The translations under genes were made by a program, and so were the position numbers. The notes under the pieces were generated by a model that saw only the letters and a list, made by a program, of their open reading frames with translations, was not told the origin of the DNA and did no database searches. Below are positions 1-10,332 of a DNA stretch of 64,000 nt, one piece after another. Within the stretch, counting starts at the first letter, position 1, and each line of letters starts with the position of its first letter. The DNA is from Chlorobium sp. (GTDB taxonomy: Bacteria > Bacteroidota > Chlorobiia > Chlorobiales > Chlorobiaceae): contig JANQHB010000053.1 of the NCBI GenBank assembly GCA_028277225.1, positions 1-64,000 of the forward strand. The letters are read 5' to 3'.

Positions 1-2040
<2,040 letters not shown>

Positions 2041-2429
2041 CAGATTCTCCTATTGACAAAAAAGCACTGCAAGTATTGATGATTTTTTATGGGGACAGCG
2101 GTCAGCATGAAACACTGGGGATTGAGAGCGTACATCAGTCCAAAGTGTTAGCACGCTGTACACACGCCCCCTATAGAAGAACCTGCAATTTTTGTACCAT
2201 AATCCGGAAGAGGAAGAAGAGGAAAGAAGGCAAACAACTCTAAGTCTTTAATATACAGTAACTCAGAAGACCAAAGCAGGAAAAATGCAATTGATGAAAA
2301 TCAGAATCATAAAACGCATTGCAACGTCATTATGATACAAAAAACGGGATTACATAGAGAAAAACAATTCATATTGATCCACCTTACGGAACATTAGTGC
2401 CCGCTATTGAGGGAAACTCTGCCATCACG
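2041..2429. other. Intergenic region upstream of the adhesin
   Basis: 389 bases between the adhesin start and the stop of the next minus-strand gene. It should hold the adhesin promoter and 5' UTR. I see no convincing ORF, RNA or terminator hairpin; the part at 2200-2300 is purine-rich on the plus strand. Confidence 0.5.
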
Positions 2430-3608
2430 TCAATTGTTCGAACTGTTTTCCATCAGATGTAAGTAGTTGATCATCGCACTTAGAGCGTGTTGTACGTAAT
2501 CGACCCGCACTTCAGTTGCACGGCGGTTGAACGTATCTGCACTTGGATTATCCTGATCTATTTCGCCTATCGCTCGCGGGAACGCGCCGACAAATTCCCC
2601 TTCACTCACCTGTGCTCGAAGCAGAAAGGATATGCCGCGATGTACTGCGGCAATAATACGTTTGTGCATCTCATGGTCTGGGGGAAGAATAGAGAGCGCT
2701 GCCAGCAGACCCTCCAAACGTATAGCTGTGGGCGTCGTTCTACCATCTGCTGAGAATCCACCGTTGTACTCAGGCCGTTCAATGTTTTCGATTTGACCTG
2801 CAAGTATTGTATCACAGATCTGGATTGCATGGTTTATCAGCAAGTCCCCTGATACAGGCAGCTTATCGCTGCTCACAAGAGTCAATAGCATTTCAGTAGC
2901 CAGAAGCGCCCAATGGTCGGCGGGAACATCAGCACTATTCTTACGACTGTTGGCCAGATACGCCAGAGCCCCGGCCGCCGCCCTTATCCAGATGTCCAAA
3001 CTATCTTTGTCGTAAAGCATGAGCAATCCCAATGCCGCTTCACCCGGATAGTATAGTGACCGCCACTTATCCCATCGACCTCCCATCGAAGGTATATACT
3101 TGGAATGAAAGCTTCCGTCTTCTTTCTGCATATAGACGATGAACCGGCCAAGCGATTGAAGATCAGAAAGTGGTGTGAAACCAGGGCGAATCTTCTCTAT
3201 ACTCAACAGAGCAACAAGTCCTAAGCCGGTTCCGCCCAATTTTGCCTGGAAGGGGGAACCATCAAAAATAACTTCGAGTACTGACCAGACGGCCGATATA
3301 TCACCACGTTCCGGTAGTGGAAATATTGACTTGTCTCGCAGGTACCTGCCTGCCCGCTCTATTGCATCCCTGATGTTGACATCGGGCTTCACCTGATAAT
3401 AATCACACATTGCATATATGGTGCCCGCATGCCGCAATATGTTATACTTCTTTTTCCGCACTTTAATAGCAGGATTCATGTTGATACGATACTCGAACAG
3501 CCCATCATCCTGAGTATTGTTCACAAGATATGCCGCAGATCGGCTTGCTGCATTGTGAACTGCATCAGTCTGTGCAGATGCAGTATCACCGGGTCCGTAA
3601 GTAGACAT
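2430..3608 (-). CDS. Alpha/alpha-toroid (prenyltransferase/terpenoid-cyclase-like fold) protein of unknown function
   Basis: 392 residues from ATG 3608, with GAGGGG 8 nt upstream. The protein is made of repeated helix pairs with motifs such as GGTGLGLVALL, MQKEDGSFHSKY, YYPGEAALGLLMLYD and a late repeat LRAQVSEGEFVGAFPR. This looks like the six-helix-pair toroid shared by squalene-cyclase/prenyltransferase-like proteins and some sugar epimerases. No signal peptide, membrane segment or catalytic signature (such as DXDD) is visible, so no reaction can be named. It is transcribed in the same direction as the adhesin, 390 bases before it, so a link with the adhesin is possible but unproven. Confidence 0.6.
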   Translation of the reverse strand: MSTYGPGDTASAQTDAVHNAASRSAAYLVNNTQDDGLFEYRINMNPAIKVRKKKYNILRHAGTIYAMCDYYQVKPDVNIRDAIERAGRYLRDKSIFPLPERGDISAVWSVLEVIFDGSPFQAKLGGTGLGLVALLSIEKIRPGFTPLSDLQSLGRFIVYMQKEDGSFHSKYIPSMGGRWDKWRSLYYPGEAALGLLMLYDKDSLDIWIRAAAGALAYLANSRKNSADVPADHWALLATEMLLTLVSSDKLPVSGDLLINHAIQICDTILAGQIENIERPEYNGGFSADGRTTPTAIRLEGLLAALSILPPDHEMHKRIIAAVHRGISFLLRAQVSEGEFVGAFPRAIGEIDQDNPSADTFNRRATEVRVDYVQHALSAMINYLHLMENSSNN

Positions 3609-3875
3609 AGTAAGTACCCCTCAGTTGTAAGACAGTTTTTTCGATCAATTATGATGATTCAGGTGGCCTCAAGAGCCTGCTGTTTTTTGGCATGGTTTTC
3701 CGGACTTGAGCACAGTGGAGGCATGATCGAGAGTGAAGATCGCATTCCTGTTTTCGGGGACTATTTCACCAGTAAAAACACCCCGCACAGCGTTACCAAC
3801 AAAAATTGAAGCAGACTACACAGCCGGAATGACAGCAAGCCACACGGCAGCGAATTTCAGAAAACCGCTCACTTG

Positions 3876-4276
3876 TGGAGATGGCGGGAATCGAACCCGC
3901 GTCCAGAACATTGCTTGAAACAGCTACCACACTCATCTTCGGTAGTTGCGTATTCATGTTCCGCGACTCTGCCGACAAAGTTCGAAACACTATTCCGGAT
4001 GATTATTCAACTGATCCCCCGAAAAAGAAACAGATGAAGCTTACTTGCGCGAGCTATGGCTCAAGCGCGGCTTATGCCATTCGATGAGTTCAGAGTAAGC
4101 GCCTCCGTCAACGAACGATGGCTGAGTGAATTAACGTTTGCTAATCAGGCAGCCATTGCATACGAATAATCGTCTGCATCTAGATGTTGCATAGACTTCT
4201 TTAACGAGTCCATCCATGCTGAAACTCGGAGTGCAACTGTATCGCACACCTGTCCTGTCAAAAGCCTGTCATCCCC
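3876..4276 (-). ncRNA. ssrA: tmRNA (transfer-messenger RNA)
   Basis: The 3' end (minus strand) reads GACGCGGGTTCGATTCCCGC then CATCTCCA, the T arm and acceptor of a tmRNA. The 5' end GGGGATG (4276-4270) pairs with CATCTCC, with a G-U pair at position 3 as AlaRS requires. CCA is not encoded. The tag reads ADDYSYAMAA (4148-4177) followed by TGA (4145-4147), the same tag I recall for Chlorobaculum tepidum. The length of about 401 nt is normal. It rescues stalled ribosomes together with SmpB. Confidence 0.95.
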
Positions 4277-4375
4277 AAAATCAAAGAACAGTACATCTTG
4301 TGTAACGCACTACGTATATATACATTACTACAGTAAAACAAAATAAGCTAACACGAAACACTGTAACAGAGTTCC

Positions 4376-4471
4376 ATGTTCAAGAAAAAGCTCAAAGTAA
4401 CGAAAGTTCTTTTATGGGGGGTTCTTTCGTACCTGCTTGTTGTTATCCTCCTGACGTTTGCAGGAAGATAA
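4376..4471 (+). CDS. Small single-pass membrane peptide, unknown function
   Basis: A 31-residue ORF: a basic N-terminus (MFKKKLKVTKV) followed by one hydrophobic helix of about 18 residues (LLWGVLSYLLVVILLTF) ending AGR. The positive-inside rule would place the N-terminus in the cytoplasm. The stop codon lies within the loop of a rho-independent terminator (4460-4483), which argues that the ORF is a genuine short transcription unit. There is no strong ribosome site. I do not recognise the family; chance ORFs of this size exist, so confidence is moderate. Confidence 0.45.
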   Translation: MFKKKLKVTKVLLWGVLSYLLVVILLTFAGR

Positions 4472-4483
4472 GCCTGCGTTTTT
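4460..4483 (+). terminator. Rho-independent terminator of the 31-aa gene
   Basis: The stem gcagg/cctgc (4460-4464 with 4473-4477) with an 8-nt loop is followed by gttttt. The stem is short (5 bp) but GC-rich and has a proper T tail. Confidence 0.5.
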
Positions 4484-4515
4484 CCATCGAGCAACATGAA
4501 TGGCCAATAGTGACG

Positions 4516-5079
4516 TCAGTTCATACCCGGCAGTTCCGGAGAGTTGGCCGCGTAGAGATAGTCCCCGCCCTTTGAACGTACTATCCTCGACCACATTCGT
4601 TCATAGCCGGAACTGAAAATCACATCTTTGGTGGCGGAAGTCGTGTACCATGATCCCTCCTCGAATTCCGACTCCAGCTGACCCGAGTCCCAACCAGCAT
4701 AACCGAGATAAAATCGAACCTCGGCAGGAGAGACAACCCCGGATTCCAGAAGAAAACTGAGCTGTTCCTGCTCACCTCCCCAGAACACCCCAGGCAGAAC
4801 CTCATGACAATTGTCAATGACATCTCCTCTGCGGTGCAGATAATGAACTGTATCGACCTGTACCGGTCCACCCATGTGCAGGGGCAGATCGACGCCATCA
4901 AAACCGGTTATCGCATCACATACTTTGACTTCAAGAGGACGATTGAGGATGAAACCCATTGAACCTTCCTCATTATGCTCACACATCAATAAAACGGTTC
5001 GCTTGAAATTTGATTCAAGCATAACCGCCGATGCCATGATGAGGCCTCCCGCCGTCAACTGTTCATATTCATTTACCAT
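4516..5079 (-). CDS. AlgH/YqgE (UPF0301) family protein
   Basis: 187 residues, the usual family length. Family motifs are visible: GGLIMASAVMLESNF near the N-terminus, VLLMCEHNEEGSMGFILNRP, LHMGGPV, and FYLGYAGWDSGQLESE towards the C-terminus. The family is linked to alginate regulation in Pseudomonas, but its biochemical role is unsettled, so no reaction is assigned. It lies 3 nt downstream of the bcp stop codon on the same strand, so the two are probably co-transcribed and the pair may belong to a stress or envelope function. Confidence 0.88.
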   Translation of the reverse strand: MVNEYEQLTAGGLIMASAVMLESNFKRTVLLMCEHNEEGSMGFILNRPLEVKVCDAITGFDGVDLPLHMGGPVQVDTVHYLHRRGDVIDNCHEVLPGVFWGGEQEQLSFLLESGVVSPAEVRFYLGYAGWDSGQLESEFEEGSWYTTSATKDVIFSSGYERMWSRIVRSKGGDYLYAANSPELPGMN

Positions 5080-5082
5080 TGC

Positions 5083-5553
5083 TCATTCGTTTGATTCAAT
5101 ATATCGTATCACTTCTTCGGCATGATCGGCAGGCTTGACCTTTGGCCATACATACTCTATGATCCCTTTTTCATCAACAAGATAGGTCACCCTGTTCGTC
5201 CCCATATATTCACGGCCCATAAATTTTTTGAGCCCCCAGACCCCATAGTCCTCAACGATCTTTTTATCCTCGTCAACAACCAGTCTGAATGGAAGGTCAT
5301 GCTTTTCGGCAAACTTTTTGTGCCGTTTCTCACTGTCAATGCTGACCCCAAGAACCTCAACCCCTATCTTCTTGAATTTAGGGAAATTATCGCGAAACGC
5401 ACAAGCCTCTTTGGTACAGCCTGGAGTATCGTCCTTGGGATAGAAATAGAGCAGAACCTTTTTACCGGAATATTCGGAAAGTGTAACTTTTTTTCCGTCC
5501 TGATCCGTGGCTTTAAAGCCTGGGGCTTTTGTTCCCTTTTCTAGTAGTACCAT
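5083..5553 (-). CDS. bcp: Thioredoxin-dependent thiol peroxidase (Bcp/PrxQ peroxiredoxin)
   Basis: 156 residues, full length. The peroxidatic cysteine sits in FYPKDDTPGCTKEACAFRD, with the resolving Cys five residues later as in PrxQ/Bcp-type enzymes. The start ...GTKAPGFKATDQDGKKVTLS is typical of the AhpC/TSA fold. It reduces hydroperoxides in the cytoplasm with electrons from thioredoxin, useful in an anaerobe exposed to oxygen. It is first in a two-gene minus-strand unit with the AlgH-like gene. Confidence 0.95.
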   Translation of the reverse strand: MVLLEKGTKAPGFKATDQDGKKVTLSEYSGKKVLLYFYPKDDTPGCTKEACAFRDNFPKFKKIGVEVLGVSIDSEKRHKKFAEKHDLPFRLVVDEDKKIVEDYGVWGLKKFMGREYMGTNRVTYLVDEKGIIEYVWPKVKPADHAEEVIRYIESNE

Positions 5554-5668
5554 AGTTCGTATATCCCTGGAATGTTGCAGAATTTTTCACTATTGAATTA
5601 ATTGACCGGGCAAAAAGTTTCAATGCAAGGTATGGTCGTATCATTTCAACCGTCACAGAACAGTGCAG

Positions 5669-6181
5669 ATGGATAGTTACAGCTTCTGCCCCGTTTGCGG
5701 ATCAGAGCTTTTGATCGCGGAAATAGAGAACAGGCTGAGGAAAAAATGCTCTTCCTGTTCATGGATACATTATGATAATCCGCTACCGGTCACAATCGCT
5801 TACACACTGAACGCCGAGAACAAACTGCTTGTTGTAAGAAGAGCTCATCATCCGGGCTATAACGAATGGGCACTGCCCGGAGGGTTTCTCGAATCCGGCG
5901 AAACGCCTCAGGAAGGCTGCCTCCGTGAACTTAAAGAGGAAACGTCTCTCGACGGGAATATCGAACATCTTATCGGAGCATATCATCGTCATAGCGAGAT
6001 GTATGGCTCACTGCTTGTCGTCGCCTATAAAGTCACCGTAGACAATCCGGAAATTTCAATAAACCACGAACTGTTCGAGGCCGGGTTCTATTCGTTTGAA
6101 ACAATTCCGCCAATCAGACTGATACTCCACCGGAACATTATCTCTGACGCCAAGCAACAGCGAGGTCAAACAAAACCATGA
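5669..6181 (+). CDS. Nudix hydrolase with N-terminal zinc ribbon
   Basis: 170 residues from ATG 5669; a GTG at 5663 would add two residues. The N-terminus holds a four-cysteine ribbon (CPVCG and CSSCS, about residues 6-36), as in NudC-like and other zinc-ribbon Nudix proteins. The Nudix box is complete: GGFLESGETPQEGCLRELKE followed by ET. It should hydrolyse a nucleoside diphosphate linked to another moiety. The ribbon-plus-Nudix layout hints at an NADH- or ADP-ribose-type substrate, but the SQPWPFPxS motif of NudC is not present, so the substrate is left open. Confidence 0.88.
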   Translation: MDSYSFCPVCGSELLIAEIENRLRKKCSSCSWIHYDNPLPVTIAYTLNAENKLLVVRRAHHPGYNEWALPGGFLESGETPQEGCLRELKEETSLDGNIEHLIGAYHRHSEMYGSLLVVAYKVTVDNPEISINHELFEAGFYSFETIPPIRLILHRNIISDAKQQRGQTKP

Positions 6182-6207
6182 TGCCGATCCAACACAGCTT
6201 TCTTAAA

Positions 6208-6263
6208 CATGAACTGAGCGTTTGAGCTATTGCCCGGCAAATTCGACAATCGCTCAAATTAGG
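6208..6263 (-). mobile_element. MITE-like element, minimal copy (inverted orientation)
   Basis: About 56 bp made almost only of the two ends of the element: ctgagcg at 6214-6220 is the right end reversed, and cgacaatcgctcaaattagg (6244-6263) is the left end reversed. Flanks are ttaaa and ttaca, a 4-of-5 match to the 5-bp duplication seen at other copies. It lies just after the Nudix gene stop and about 65 bp before the next start. Confidence 0.7.
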
Positions 6264-6328
6264 TTACATTTATTCTGATGTATTTATTCCCGGAAATTCA
6301 GAATTCTTGAAATAAACGGAGCGCGCTC

Positions 6329-6733
6329 ATGGCAAAAATAACTGAAGTAGAAGGTATCGGGCCCACTTTTGGAGCAAAACTTGAAAATGCAGGCATCCCA
6401 AGCCAAACCGAACTGCTAAAGCAGGGATGCGACAGGAAAGGAAGAAAGGCTCTTGCGGAAACAACAGGTATCGATGAACATAAAATCCTCAAATGGGTCA
6501 ACCGTGCCGACCTGTCACGAGTCAAAGGTATCGGTGCCGAATATTCGGACCTTCTCGAAGAAGCAGGTGTCGACACTGTTCCAGAGCTGGCCCAGCGCAA
6601 CGCAGAGAATCTGCACGCGAAAATGACCGAGATGAACGAAGCAAAAAAACTGGTCAGAAAGTTGCCGACTGATACTCAGGTCGCCGACTGGATCAAGCAG
6701 GCAAAAGAGTTGCCCAGGGTCATCAATTACTGA
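6329..6733 (+). CDS. Helix-hairpin-helix protein (DUF4332-like)
   Basis: 134 residues. Two helix-hairpin-helix modules are clear: VEGIGPTFGAKLENAGI (about residues 7-23) and VKGIGAEYSDLLEEAGV (about 64-80), each followed by a four-helix 'pentad' like the DUF4332 family. Such proteins are soluble and probably contact DNA backbone or another protein, but no enzyme activity is known. It stands alone on the plus strand, with a MITE copy in its upstream region. Confidence 0.8.
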   Translation: MAKITEVEGIGPTFGAKLENAGIPSQTELLKQGCDRKGRKALAETTGIDEHKILKWVNRADLSRVKGIGAEYSDLLEEAGVDTVPELAQRNAENLHAKMTEMNEAKKLVRKLPTDTQVADWIKQAKELPRVINY

Positions 6734-7246
6734 CAGATACACGTTAACGCGAGAAGCTGCTTCATAGCAAACGCTGAGGCAGCCTCCCACATTCTTCATT
6801 CGGTATTCGGGAAATATGATAATTTGCTGAGTCGTTTTCAAAGTGGAGGAAAAAACCAAAAGGACAAAAAGGACTCAAATGACCAAAGTGCAAGCCGGGC
6901 AACCGCAAGGGTTGCCCCTATGGTATCATTTGCCATCCGACCTTCAAAAGGGCGAAAAATCTTTCGCCCCTACATTGCCTCCCACCATACACCATTTACG
7001 ATTCCTCCCCGCCTAACACCCAGCACGTAAAACGTAGCACCTCTTTCACTCTTTCCTCATTGCTCGTTGCTCAGCACTTTCTCCCCACATTCCCTGCCAG
7101 CCAGCGATCCAGCTAACAAGCTATCTTCACTCAGCACCAAAAACCAGGCACTAAGAACTCGTATTCTCTCCTTACTCCTGCGCACAAAGTGCGCTACCCC
7201 CCTCTTCCCATTCACTCGTTACCTGTCTCTCGTCACTTGTCACTAT
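6734..7246. other. Gene-free 513-bp region
   Basis: No supported gene. It holds two neat hairpins (6897-6918 and 6950-6969, listed separately) and, from about 7020, pyrimidine-rich low-complexity sequence with repeated ctcgt/ctcac words. It lies between the converging HhH and MscS genes and may contain their terminators and decayed sequence. Confidence 0.6.
6897..6969. repeat. Pair of REP-like hairpins
   Basis: Two stem-loops 31 bp apart: gggcaacc-gcaa-gggttgccc (6897-6917) and gggcgaaa-aatc-tttcgccc (6950-6969, a perfect 8-bp stem with 4-nt loop). Each is followed by 'cctat' or 'cctac'. Stems beginning gggc and ending gccccta[t/c] recur in many bacterial genomes as small intergenic palindromes. 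Confidence 0.6.
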
Positions 7247-8533
7247 TTACTCATCCCTCCCGGGAGACTCGCTCAAAACTTCTTGCAGTTCATAACCTAC
7301 CGCAGCGATATCCGAACCCGAAGGAACCTGGAAAACACTCAAATCGAAATACGGCAGAACAGCCAGAACATGGTCCATGATATCCGCCTGTATCGCCTCG
7401 TAATTCACCCACTCCTGATCATTGCTGAACACATAGATTTCAACAGGAATACCATGCTCTGTCGGAGCAAGGTGACGAATCAGAAAGGTCATGTCCGGAT
7501 TGATTTTCGGATGATTTCCAAGGTAAGCCTCAAGATATGCTCTGAACATCCCGAGATTGGTCAGATTCCTGCCGTTTACCGGAGACGATGTATCGACATC
7601 ATGTTCAAGATTGTATCGGCTTATATCTTCCTTTTTTTTATGAAGCTGCTCTTTGAGAGCCTGGATATTGCCGATTTGTTCCAACAAGCCATCATCACAG
7701 AAGCGAACGCTGTTCATATCGATGTAGATCGAACGCTTGATCCGGCGGCCGCCGGACTCACTCATCCCCCTCCAGTTCTTGAATCCTTCAGAAAGAAGCG
7801 CATAGGCAGGAATAGTACTGATGGTCTTGTCCCAGTTCTGCACAGAGACCGTGACGAGCGATATATCGACAACATCGCCATCTGCACCGTATTGAGGCAT
7901 TTCGATCCAGTCACCAATCCTGACAAGGTTGTTTGCCGTCAGTTGGATTCCGGCGACAAGCCCGAGAATTGAGTCTTTGAATATCAATATGATGACTGCG
8001 GTAAATGCCCCCAATCCGCTGAACAGAACAACCGGGGATTGTCCGATGAGAGTGGAGATCACAATGACCGTTCCGACACATACCACGACAGTCTTGATCA
8101 CCTGAATAAAGCTCTTGACCGGAAGTCTCTCAGCCAGACGACTGCGGCTCTGATGATCAAGGAACGCATCCAGAAACGCAAGAAGGGCCAGAACAAAAAC
8201 CACTGTCAGGTAAAGCAGGGCCAGAGACTGAATGACCTCGATACTTTTCGGAAAAAACTGCAGTACGGGAACCGCCAGATTATAAATCAGCATAGGGGGG
8301 ATCAGCTGCGCTATCCAGTTGAACACTTTGTGCTTTACCAGAAGATCGTCATAGCCGGATGTCGTCCTGGAAACCAGTGAATGAATGGTTTGCAGCAATA
8401 TCCTTTTCACCACCACTTCCAAAACGATCACAAGAAAAACGGCCAGGAGAACCATTGCGGCAGTAAAGGTGATTTTCGCCAGATTCTCATCAAGACCGAA
8501 CGACTGCAGATAAACAAGTAACGATTCTGTCAT
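7247..8533 (-). CDS. MscS-family mechanosensitive channel (YbdG-like)
   Basis: 428 residues. Several N-terminal membrane helices (about 20-45, 75-95, 105-125, 145-170) precede the MscS core GLGAFTAVIILIFKDSILGLVAGIQL (given here in pieces: pore helix around residues 170-200) and the beta domain NNLVRIGDWIEMP...GDVVDISLVTVSVQNWD. The extended C-terminus and the NW..K motif resemble E. coli YbdG (MscM). It opens under membrane tension and releases solutes. Its ATG overlaps the stop of the sensor kinase gene (ATGA at 8530-8533), so translation is coupled to the two-component system. Confidence 0.9.
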   Translation of the reverse strand: MTESLLVYLQSFGLDENLAKITFTAAMVLLAVFLVIVLEVVVKRILLQTIHSLVSRTTSGYDDLLVKHKVFNWIAQLIPPMLIYNLAVPVLQFFPKSIEVIQSLALLYLTVVFVLALLAFLDAFLDHQSRSRLAERLPVKSFIQVIKTVVVCVGTVIVISTLIGQSPVVLFSGLGAFTAVIILIFKDSILGLVAGIQLTANNLVRIGDWIEMPQYGADGDVVDISLVTVSVQNWDKTISTIPAYALLSEGFKNWRGMSESGGRRIKRSIYIDMNSVRFCDDGLLEQIGNIQALKEQLHKKKEDISRYNLEHDVDTSSPVNGRNLTNLGMFRAYLEAYLGNHPKINPDMTFLIRHLAPTEHGIPVEIYVFSNDQEWVNYEAIQADIMDHVLAVLPYFDLSVFQVPSGSDIAAVGYELQEVLSESPGRDE

Positions 8534-10332
8534 TTTCGATTTTCCTTCTTCTTTTCTTCTTTTGAAACGGGAATAGTGAAGCTGAATACTGATCCCTCAT
8601 TGAGCCTTGACTGAACCTCGACCTTGCCTTTGTGAGCAAGAATTATATGCTTCACGATGGCAAGTCCGAGACCTGTACCGCCTATGGCTCTTGAACGTGC
8701 TTTATCTACACGGTAAAAACGTTCAAAAATTCTTCCAAGATCTTTCTTGGGGATTCCAATCCCGTTGTCTTTAATCTCAACGCTCATCTTGCCGCCCGAG
8801 ACGAATGCTGATACACTTATCTGTCCGTTTTTCTCAGGCACATATTTGATTGCATTATCAACGAGATTTCTGATGACAAGTTCGAGGTAATCCTTGTCTG
8901 CATGTACTTTCGGTAGCGTATCGACAACATCAGCCTGCAGTGTAATGCCTTTCGCCTCGATTGTCCGCCTGAACAGATTTATCACCCTGTCAACCAGGCC
9001 GGAAAGGGCAACCGGCTTGAACGTGTACTCTATTCTCCCGGACTCGAGTTTGGACAGATCGAGCACATCGTTTATCAGTGCTGTAAGCTGTTCACTCTCC
9101 TGAAGGATGATCTGCAGAAACTGTCTGGCAATTTCAGGGTCGTCAACGGCCCCCTCAAGAAGCGTTTCAGTATATCCCCTGATACTTGTCAAAGGTGTTC
9201 GCAATTCGTGAGAAACACTTGAGACAAAATCCCTTCTGATACGTTCAAGGTTACGCAGCCTGGTAATGTCGTTGAGGACAAAAACCGTTCCCATCGGGAC
9301 CCTGTCTTTTATGACCGGCATGGCGCTGACCTGAAGAACTCTTTCACCGCGCTGGGTTTTGACCGTGATCTCCTCCCTTGCTTCCTGTAAATCCCTGACG
9401 CTGACGCGTTTAAAAAGATCGAGCAAACGTCTGTCGGTCACCTTGCTGGCGGCTCCGATCCTGATCATCTGCCCGCACTCCAGATTGAAAAACCTGCATG
9501 CCGCCGGATTTGCAAGCATGACTCCACCATTGGTATCAGTAACGATAATGGCCTCACGTATACTCGAAAAAACAGCCTTGAACCATTCTTCCTGCTGATT
9601 GATACGCATCATTTCATCGGATATGAAATTGAATGCGCGGGCAAGCTGTCCGATTTCGTCATCCCGCTTGACACGCAGTTTATGACGATACTCTCCATGA
9701 AGAATGTTATCTGCCGCCTGGGCAATGCGCCGCAGGGGCCTTGCCAGAAAAACCGCAGTCAGTGTCCCGAAAACCAGTGAAAGCAAAAGCGACCAGAACA
9801 ACGCTCCTTCTACTCCGCGCCTGATTTCGGACTCGAGTATATGAATCTGGCTCAGTGGTTTTGCAAACCTGAGGATGGCAAAAGGTTCTTCACCACCAAG
9901 CACCATGGCAACAAAAAGAACCTCTTCATTCAAAATCTTGCTGAAACGCCTGCTTTCACCCGCTCCATCGATCAGCGCCTGCTTTATTTCCGGTAAACGC
10001 ATCTGATTATCGACAAAAGGAAAGCGAGCCGGCACCATATAGGAATCACCTATAACCTTGCCGTTCATGGAAATGAGTGTAACACGAACCTCGAGCGCAG
10101 CACCGACATCATCAGCCCACCTGTCTGATTCGCTTATGTTCTTCCACTTTTCCGGACAGACATCCAGAAGTTGACGATTCAGCTCGAGTTCCTTGTAGAG
10201 CTGCTCCTTGAGATCTTCATAGATAAGAGCCCGGAGTTGGCCGCCCAGATAGACATAGCTGATTGCAACGGTAAAGAAAATCACAACTCCAAAAACCAGT
10301 CCCAGACGAAAAGAAACATTACCCTTCTTCAC
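8530..10332 (-). CDS. PhoR-like membrane sensor histidine kinase
   Basis: 600 residues with a GTG start that overlaps the regulator gene by 14 nt. Order of domains: membrane helix (about 8-30), a periplasmic domain of about 140 residues, second helix (about 178-198), HAMP (to about 250), a PAS domain (about 255-355), the HisKA box SSVSHELRTPLTSIRGYTE with the phospho-His, then HATPase motifs NLVDNAIKY, DNGIGIPKKD and GGTGLGLAIV. The layout is that of PhoR. The sensed signal is unknown: no pst or phoU genes are near. Its direct coupling to a MscS channel gene suggests an envelope or osmotic role is equally possible. Confidence 0.92.
   Translation of the reverse strand: MKKGNVSFRLGLVFGVVIFFTVAISYVYLGGQLRALIYEDLKEQLYKELELNRQLLDVCPEKWKNISESDRWADDVGAALEVRVTLISMNGKVIGDSYMVPARFPFVDNQMRLPEIKQALIDGAGESRRFSKILNEEVLFVAMVLGGEEPFAILRFAKPLSQIHILESEIRRGVEGALFWSLLLSLVFGTLTAVFLARPLRRIAQAADNILHGEYRHKLRVKRDDEIGQLARAFNFISDEMMRINQQEEWFKAVFSSIREAIIVTDTNGGVMLANPAACRFFNLECGQMIRIGAASKVTDRRLLDLFKRVSVRDLQEAREEITVKTQRGERVLQVSAMPVIKDRVPMGTVFVLNDITRLRNLERIRRDFVSSVSHELRTPLTSIRGYTETLLEGAVDDPEIARQFLQIILQESEQLTALINDVLDLSKLESGRIEYTFKPVALSGLVDRVINLFRRTIEAKGITLQADVVDTLPKVHADKDYLELVIRNLVDNAIKYVPEKNGQISVSAFVSGGKMSVEIKDNGIGIPKKDLGRIFERFYRVDKARSRAIGGTGLGLAIVKHIILAHKGKVEVQSRLNEGSVFSFTIPVSKEEKKKENRK

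Noticed and set aside
7067..7972. Plus-strand ORF of 301 codons
   Set aside because: It is antisense to the MscS channel gene, whose protein is clearly recognisable; the plus-strand translation resembles nothing.
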